Positions 58,754 through 64,000 of a stretch of 64,000 nucleotides of DNA are shown one piece after another. The notes beneath the pieces were generated by a model, which worked only from the letters and a program-made list of their open reading frames with translations, did not search any database and was not told where the DNA came from. Source of the stretch: Streptomyces sp. V3I8. GTDB lineage: Bacteria; Actinomycetota; Actinomycetes; Streptomycetales; Streptomycetaceae. The stretch's first letter is position 1; the number at the start of each line of letters is the position of its first letter. The stretch spans positions 806,001 to 870,000 of the forward strand of contig NZ_JAUSZL010000002.1 of assembly GCF_030817535.1 (NCBI RefSeq). The letters run 5' to 3'. The translations under genes and the position numbers were made by a program.

Positions 58754-59743
58754 ATGACCGTGACCGCACAGCCCGCGGTCGGTAAGGAAGCACCGCCCGG
58801 TGCGCCGGCGCCCACCCCGCGCCGCCGCACCGGGCGGGTACGCCGGAACGTCCTGCCGTATCTGCTCCTGCTGCCCGCCCTGCTCCTCGAACTCCTCGTC
58901 CACCTGGTGCCGATGGTCATCGGCATCGTCATGAGCTTCAAGGAGCTCACGCAGTTCTACATCCGTGACTGGGGCGCCGCGCCCTGGGCCGCGTTCGACA
59001 ACTACACCGTGTCCGTGGATTTCGACGCGCCCATCGGCAAGGCGCTGCTCCACTCGTTCTTCGTCACCTGCGCGTTCACCGTGCTGTCCGTCGGCCTGTG
59101 CTGGCTGCTCGGCACGACGGCCGCGGTGTACATGCAGGAGAACTTCCGCGGCCGGGGCTTCCTGCGGGCGGTGTTCCTCGTCCCGTACGCGCTTCCGGTG
59201 TACGCGGCCGTCATCACCTGGGCCTTCATGTTCCAGCGGGACAACGGCCTGGTGAACCACGTGCTGCACGACCAGCTGGGTCTCACCGACAGCCCGTCCT
59301 TCTGGCTGATCGGCGACAACAGCTTCGTCGCGCTGCTCGTCGTGTCGGTGTGGAAGGGCTGGCCGTTCGCCTTCCTCATCGTGATGGCCGGCCTGCAGAA
59401 CATCCCCAGGGAGCTGTACGAGGCGGCGTCCATCGACGGCGCCGGGATGCTCCAGCAGCTGCGCCGCATCACGCTGCCGTCGCTGCGCCCGGTCAACCAG
59501 GTGCTGGTCCTGGTGCTCTTCCTGTGGACGTTCAACGACTTCAACACGCCCTACGTGCTGTTCGGCAGGGCGGCGCCGGAAGCCGCCGACCTGATCTCGA
59601 TCCACATCTACCAGTCGTCGTTCGTGACGTGGAACTTCGGGGCGGGTTCGGCGATGTCCGTGCTGCTCCTGCTGTTCCTGCTGGTCGTGACGGGCGTCTA
59701 CCTCGTCCTGACCTCACGCGGACGGAGGGCCGCCGATGCCTAG
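58754..59743 (+). CDS. Sugar ABC permease, MalF type
   Basis: A 329-residue permease with six helices and the EAA loop ELYEAASIDGAGMLQQLRRITLPSLRP. It starts 7 bases after the binding-protein stop. Its 3' end overlaps the next permease gene by 8 bp. It moves the sugar with its partner permease. Confidence 0.94.
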   Translation: MTVTAQPAVGKEAPPGAPAPTPRRRTGRVRRNVLPYLLLLPALLLELLVHLVPMVIGIVMSFKELTQFYIRDWGAAPWAAFDNYTVSVDFDAPIGKALLHSFFVTCAFTVLSVGLCWLLGTTAAVYMQENFRGRGFLRAVFLVPYALPVYAAVITWAFMFQRDNGLVNHVLHDQLGLTDSPSFWLIGDNSFVALLVVSVWKGWPFAFLIVMAGLQNIPRELYEAASIDGAGMLQQLRRITLPSLRPVNQVLVLVLFLWTFNDFNTPYVLFGRAAPEAADLISIHIYQSSFVTWNFGAGSAMSVLLLLFLLVVTGVYLVLTSRGRRAADA

Positions 59744-60626
59744 GACCACGATGCCCAGGACCCCGATGACGGCGCCGCGCTCGCCGATGGCCGCGCCGCG
59801 CTCCTTCGTCTGGTCGCGCCGGATCTTCCTCACCCTGCTCACCGGTTTCGTCCTGCTGCCGGTGTACGTGATGCTGTCCAGCTCCCTCAAGCCGCTGGAG
59901 GACGTGTCGGGCGAGTTCCGCTGGATCCCCAGCGGGCTCACGATCCGCCCCTACATCGACATCTGGTCGACGGTCCCGCTGGCGAAGTACTTCGTCAACT
60001 CGCTGATCGTGGCGGGCGCGGCGACGGTCCTCTCGGTGGCGATCGCGATCTTCGCGGCGTACGGGGTGAGCCGCTACCGCTTCCGCGGCAAGCGCCTGTT
60101 CACCGTGACCGTGCTGTCCACCCAGATGTTCCCCGGGATCCTCTTCCTGCTCCCGCTGTTCCTGATCTACGTGAACATCGGCGACGCCACCGGCATCGCG
60201 CTCTTCGGCTCGCGGCTCGGCCTGATCCTCACGTACCTGACGTTCTCGCTGCCGTTCTCGATCTGGATGCTGATCGGGTACTTCGAGTCGGTGCCGCGCG
60301 ACCTCGACGAGGCCGCGATGGTGGACGGCTGCGGGCCGCTCGGCGCGCTCTTCCGGGTCGTGGTGCCCGCCGCGGTCCCCGGGATCGTCGCCGTCGCGGT
60401 GTACGCGTTCATGACGGCGTGGGGCGAGGTGCTGTTCGCGTCCGTGATGACCAACGACACCACCCGTACGCTCGCCGTCGGCCTGCAGGGCTACGCCACC
60501 CAGAACGACGTGTACTGGAACCAGGTCATGGCCGCCTCACTCGTGGTGAGCGTGCCCGTGGTCGCCGGGTTCCTGCTGCTCCAGCGCTATCTGGTCGCCG
60601 GACTGACCGCCGGGGCCGTCAAGTGA
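59736..60626 (+). CDS. Sugar ABC permease, MalG type
   Basis: A 296-residue permease with six helices and EAA loop [28 protein letters not shown]. The start region carries a repeated [12 protein letters not shown] segment. It completes the transmembrane channel with the MalF-like subunit. Confidence 0.94.
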   Translation: MPRTTMPRTPMTAPRSPMAAPRSFVWSRRIFLTLLTGFVLLPVYVMLSSSLKPLEDVSGEFRWIPSGLTIRPYIDIWSTVPLAKYFVNSLIVAGAATVLSVAIAIFAAYGVSRYRFRGKRLFTVTVLSTQMFPGILFLLPLFLIYVNIGDATGIALFGSRLGLILTYLTFSLPFSIWMLIGYFESVPRDLDEAAMVDGCGPLGALFRVVVPAAVPGIVAVAVYAFMTAWGEVLFASVMTNDTTRTLAVGLQGYATQNDVYWNQVMAASLVVSVPVVAGFLLLQRYLVAGLTAGAVK

Positions 60627-60673
60627 CCACACTCCGCCTACCGCCCGACTCCCCCCGTTCCGAGAGGACCTCT

Positions 60674-62032
60674 GTGACCATCGATCTCGCCGCTCTCCCC
60701 CAGGACTTCCTGTGGGGCACGGCCACCTCGGCGTACCAGATCGAGGGCGCGGTGGCCGAGGACGGCCGTTCGCCCTCCATCTGGGACACGTTCTCGCACA
60801 CTCCGGGGAAGGTCGACGGCGACGACCACGGGGACACGGCCTGCGACCACTACCACCGGTGGCGCGAGGACATCGGCCTGATGAAGGAGCTGGGCACCAA
60901 CGCCTACCGGCTGTCGGTCGCCTGGCCGCGGGTCGTGCCGGGCGGCGACGGCCCGGTCAACGGCAAGGGGCTGGACTTCTACGACGCGCTGGTCGACGGC
61001 CTGCTGGAGGCGGGCATCACCCCGTCGGTCACCCTCTACCACTGGGACCTGCCGCAGGTGCTCCAGGACCGGGGCGGCTGGTCCGAGCGCGACACCGCGT
61101 ACCACCTGGCGGCGTACGCGGCGGTCGTGGCCGAACGCCTCGGCGACCGCGTCCAGCACTGGACGACCCTCAACGAGCCGCTGTGCTCGGCCTGGATCGG
61201 CCATCTGGAGGGCCGGATGGCGCCGGGCCTGACCGACCTCCCGACGGCGGTCCGCGCCTCCTACCACCTGCTCCTCGGCCACGGCCTCGCCACCCAGGCG
61301 ATCCGCGCCGCGGCCCCCGGCGCCCAGGTCGGCATCGTCAACAACCTGTCCTCCGTCGTGGCCGCCACCGACCGCCCCGAGGACATCGCGGCGGCCCGGC
61401 GCATGGACGGGCACACCAACCGCTGGTGGCTCGACCCGGTCCACGGCCGCGGCTTCCCGGCGGACATGCGCGAGGTGTACGGCGTCGAACTCCCGGAGCG
61501 GGCAGGGGACCTGGCGACCATGGCCCAGCCGCTGGACTGGCTGGGACTGAACTACTACTTCCCGTCGGCCGTCGCGGACGACCCGACGGGCCCGGCCCCG
61601 TACGCGGCCGACGTCCGCCGTCACGGCGTACCGCGCACGGCCATGGACTGGGAGGTCGACGCGGCCGGCATCGAGAGCCTGCTGCTGCGCCTGACGGACG
61701 AGTACGGCGCCCGCAGGCTGTACGTCACCGAGAACGGCTCCGCCTATCCGGACGTCGTACGCCCGGACGGCACGGTCGACGACCCCGAGCGCGCCCGGTA
61801 CCTCGAACAGCACCTGGCGGCGTGCGCCTCGGCGGTCCGCAAGGGAGCGCCGCTCGCGGGCTACTTCGCGTGGTCGCTGCTGGACAACTTCGAGTGGGCG
61901 TACGGCTACGACAAGCGGTTCGGCCTCGTCCACGTCGACTACCGGACGCAGCGGCGCACGGTGAAGGGCAGCGGGCGCCGTTACGCGGAGATCATCCGCG
62001 AACACGGCGGGAGCGGACGGCAGGCCGCCTGA
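60674..62032 (+). CDS. GH1 beta-glucosidase
   Basis: A 452-residue intracellular beta-glucosidase. Acid/base is E168 in [10 protein letters not shown], nucleophile E353 in VTENGSAY, and the substrate block [20 protein letters not shown] is intact. It has no signal peptide. GTG at 60674 has GAGAGG about 6 bases upstream; another in-frame GTG overlapping the permease stop (60623) is possible. It would hydrolyse imported oligosaccharides such as laminaribiose or cellobiose. Confidence 0.95.
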   Translation: MTIDLAALPQDFLWGTATSAYQIEGAVAEDGRSPSIWDTFSHTPGKVDGDDHGDTACDHYHRWREDIGLMKELGTNAYRLSVAWPRVVPGGDGPVNGKGLDFYDALVDGLLEAGITPSVTLYHWDLPQVLQDRGGWSERDTAYHLAAYAAVVAERLGDRVQHWTTLNEPLCSAWIGHLEGRMAPGLTDLPTAVRASYHLLLGHGLATQAIRAAAPGAQVGIVNNLSSVVAATDRPEDIAAARRMDGHTNRWWLDPVHGRGFPADMREVYGVELPERAGDLATMAQPLDWLGLNYYFPSAVADDPTGPAPYAADVRRHGVPRTAMDWEVDAAGIESLLLRLTDEYGARRLYVTENGSAYPDVVRPDGTVDDPERARYLEQHLAACASAVRKGAPLAGYFAWSLLDNFEWAYGYDKRFGLVHVDYRTQRRTVKGSGRRYAEIIREHGGSGRQAA

Positions 62033-62365
62033 CCCTCACCGGACCGACCGGTCCAGCTCGTCGAGGGCGGCGAGGAGCTCCGGGGCCACCGTGTCCCGGA
62101 GCCACGCACCGGCTGCCGTCGTCGAGGACGAGCTCCTCGCCGCTGTTGTACGCCCCTCGCCGGGCGCCCGGCAGGGGACGGGCCTTGCCGGGACCCCGGC
62201 CGCCTCCAGAACCCGCCCGGCCCTTTCCTCCGACGCGATCCCGCCTCTCGTCATGAGGGCCCAGGCCACGGATTCCGCCCCCGGGGGGCGCGGGGAACTG
62301 CGCGACCGGCCCCCACGGACCCCGCCCCAGAGCCCGGGAAAGGGCCGAGCGCCTAAGCTCCACGC
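62033..62365. other. Intergenic region with possible gene remnant
   Basis: 333 bases. On the minus strand between about 62251 and 62036, GAYNSGEELVLDDGS in one frame and AWLRDTVAPELLAALDELDR in another read like the end of a real protein split by a frameshift. No intact gene is supported. The dispersed repeat lies at 62283-62318. Confidence 0.4.
62283..62318 (+). repeat. Copy 3 of the dispersed intergenic repeat
   Basis: GCGCGGGGAACTGCGCGACC followed by GGCCCCCAC is identical to the copy at 1446-1480. Confidence 0.75.
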
Positions 62366-62758
62366 ATGGAACAGAGCGAGATCATCCTCCGAGCGATCGG
62401 CGTCCTGACCGAGACCCAGGAAATGGTGCGCCGGCTCAACGAGGAGACCACGGTCGACATAGACGCCGGCGAGGCCCAGCTGGGCAGGCTCGTCACCGAG
62501 GTCTTCCCGTCGGTCGAGGTCCCCGGCGACGCCACTCCCGCCGAGGCCGGCCAAGCGGTCGTCGACGCCCTGATGCCCGCGGCCATCTCCCTCGTGGGCG
62601 CGTTCGCCTTCCTGTTCTCGGAACTCGCCGACATCCACGACACGGGCCGCTCCGAGATCAAGAGCACCGAACTCCTGCGCGCCCTCGCCCTGCGCCTGTC
62701 CGACACGGACTCGAACGCGGGTCCGGAGACGGACCCCCGCCCGGACGGCGACGCGTGA
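62366..62758 (+). CDS. Hypothetical protein
   Basis: A 130-residue helical protein that I do not recognise. The first half has EIILRAIGVLTETQEMVRRLNEE; the middle AVVDALMPAAISLVGAFAFLFSELADIHDTGRSE includes a moderately hydrophobic helix. The C-terminal ~20 residues are acidic and Pro-rich. ATG at 62366. Confidence 0.75.
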   Translation: MEQSEIILRAIGVLTETQEMVRRLNEETTVDIDAGEAQLGRLVTEVFPSVEVPGDATPAEAGQAVVDALMPAAISLVGAFAFLFSELADIHDTGRSEIKSTELLRALALRLSDTDSNAGPETDPRPDGDA

Positions 62759-62852
62759 CCGCTGCCCGGTAGCCACCGACCGGGCGGGTCATCTGCGGAG
62801 CTGCATCCTCCGGATGTGTTCGGCGCAGCCCTCGAACGGGAAGTGGCCAAAG

Positions 62853-64000
62853 ATGCAAGATGTACGTGAGATGTGGGCCGCCGGCGCCGCCCAGGTGGCG
62901 AAGTGGCGCCAGGAGCCCGTGATCGTCCAGTCCGTCCGATCGGCGGCGGCCGCCACGCTGGCGTACGTGGTCGCCCTGCACCTCAGCCCGGAAGCCGCGC
63001 CGCTCACCGCTCCGCTGACCGCGCTCCTCGTCGTCCAGGTCACCCTCTACTCCACCCTCACCACCGGGGTACGGCGGGTGAACTCCGTGGTCGCCGGGGT
63101 CCTCGTCGCCATCGGTTTCAGCGCCCTGGTGGGGCTGACCTGGTGGAGCCTCGGACTGCTCATCCTGGCCTCGCTGGCCGTCGGCCATCTGGTGCGGGTC
63201 AGCGAGTTCGTGCCCGAGGTGGCGATCAGCGCCATGCTGGTCCTCGGCGTCACCCGCCACGGCGACACGGCCTGGGCCCGCATCCTGGAGACGGTGATCG
63301 GCGCCGTGGTCGGACTCGGCTGCAATCTGCTCTTCGCTCCCCCGGTGTGGGTCGGCGCCGCCGGTGAGTCCATCGAGGACCTGGCCCGCCGGATGCGGCG
63401 GCTGATGCGGCGCGTCGGCGAGGAGGCGGCCGGCCGCACACCGGTGGCCGTCGCCGCCGAACGGCTGCACGAGGCGCGCCGGCTCGACCACGACATCGTC
63501 GACGTGGACGCGGCCCTCAAACAGGCCGAGGACAGCCTGCGGCTCAATCCGCGTGTACGGGAAGGGCTGCTGCACCGGGTCGTCCTGCGTACCGGCCTCG
63601 ACACGCTGGAGATCTGCACGGTGGTCCTGCGGGTGCTCACGCGCACCCTGACCGATCTCGCCAAGGAGCGCGAGCCCGAGCCGCTGTTCGAGCCGCACGT
63701 CGGAGCGACGTTCGAGCAGCTGCTGTCCGAGGTCGGCGATGCCGTGGTCAGCTTCGCGGTCCTGGTCACCACCGACGTCAGCCGCAGCGCCGAGTCGGCC
63801 GAGTCGCGGCTCGCCTCGGAGCTGGCCGCCGCGACGGCCACCCGCGAGAAGCTGGCCCAGCTGCTGCTGGCGGAGGTGCAGCGGGACGCACGCCAGTGGC
63901 AGTTGTACGGCGCCATGGTCACCGAGGTCACCCGGATCCTCGACGAACTCGACATGGAGCACCGCTCCCGTCGGCTGCTGGAGGAACTGGACCGCTGCAC
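62853..64000 (+). CDS. FUSC/aromatic-acid-exporter-like membrane protein (3' partial)
   Basis: At least 382 residues, running off the window. From ATG 62853 (MQDVREMWAAGAAQVAKWRQ) the first ~155 residues hold several membrane helices (ATLAYVVALHLSPEA, PLTALLVVQVTLYSTLTTGVRRV, ALVGLTWWSLGLLILASLAVGHL). The remainder is a long cytoplasmic helical region (EDLARRMRRLMRRVGEEAAG, DVDAALKQAEDSLRLN). This matches FUSC/ArAE family architecture, proposed for aromatic-acid efflux. Confidence 0.85.
   Translation, partial: MQDVREMWAAGAAQVAKWRQEPVIVQSVRSAAAATLAYVVALHLSPEAAPLTAPLTALLVVQVTLYSTLTTGVRRVNSVVAGVLVAIGFSALVGLTWWSLGLLILASLAVGHLVRVSEFVPEVAISAMLVLGVTRHGDTAWARILETVIGAVVGLGCNLLFAPPVWVGAAGESIEDLARRMRRLMRRVGEEAAGRTPVAVAAERLHEARRLDHDIVDVDAALKQAEDSLRLNPRVREGLLHRVVLRTGLDTLEICTVVLRVLTRTLTDLAKEREPEPLFEPHVGATFEQLLSEVGDAVVSFAVLVTTDVSRSAESAESRLASELAAATATREKLAQLLLAEVQRDARQWQLYGAMVTEVTRILDELDMEHRSRRLLEELDRC

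Noticed and set aside
1..64000. Mobile element or genomic island
   Set aside because: No integrase, transposase, tRNA attachment site or direct flanking repeats were found, and GC content and codon use look even.

Overview
This window is high-GC actinobacterial DNA and is almost certainly from a Streptomyces chromosome. The evidence is the gene content: a streptogrisin-type S1 protease, a subtilisin-inhibitor (SSI) family protein, a conservon (cvnABCD with a CYP157-like P450), a terpene synthase, a CebR-type operator, and GTG starts with GTGA/ATGA overlaps. No rRNA, tRNA, CRISPR array, integrase or insertion sequence was found. About 59 protein genes are called; the first and last run off the window.

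Layout. 0-3 kb: end of a PAS/GAF/SpoIIE phosphatase, convergent with a secreted protease that has a repetitive acidic tail. 3.4-9.8 kb: a peptide-export locus made of a 71-residue double-glycine precursor, a hairpin, an HlyD-type adaptor, a C39 peptidase-containing ABC transporter and a second NHLM-type ABC transporter, with no modification enzyme nearby. 9.8-16.9 kb: a drug exporter behind palindromic operators, then a leftward operon of an MFS protein, a fused two-domain ABC permease and a family 5 binding lipoprotein without an ATPase. 16.9-25.3 kb: a STAS protein next to a small unknown protein, the SSI inhibitor with Arg at P1, a hypothetical protein, an FMN hydroxyacid oxidase, a membrane-anchored sigma/zinc-finger/ricin fusion, and an ion transporter that appears to start at CTG.

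25.3-33.8 kb: a GH9 cellulase behind an exact CebR box, an AraC/PhyH/HAD/2-hydroxyacid dehydrogenase group, a GH114 lipoprotein, a flavoprotein, and a DUF1348/TetR pair with two operators. 33.9-40.1 kb: redox and stress genes (aldehyde dehydrogenase, F420-type reductase, CDF transporter, GST-like reductase, peroxiredoxin, VOC protein). 40.4-45.8 kb: a terpene synthase facing a conservon operon that ends in a P450 lacking the ExxR arginine.

46-55 kb: a DUF1304/TetR pair, a GlxA-type regulator divergent from a quinone oxidoreductase, a STAS protein, DUF4230 and VanZ proteins, a GH16 beta-glucanase with a ricin lectin domain, a HAD phosphatase, and an SDR behind a MerR-spaced promoter. 55.9-62 kb: a ROK repressor divergent from a sugar ABC importer and a GH1 beta-glucosidase. 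The GH16 gene and the importer operon have nearly the same promoter core. This suggests one beta-glucan regulon: secreted cleavage, oligosaccharide uptake, then intracellular hydrolysis. The window ends in a FUSC-type membrane protein.

The strongest candidate for an undescribed system is the 3.4-9.8 kb peptide locus. Its predicted core is 48 residues long, rich in Gly, Val and Thr, has no Cys, Lys or Arg, and is acidic, which is unlike known lanthipeptides and cationic bacteriocins.
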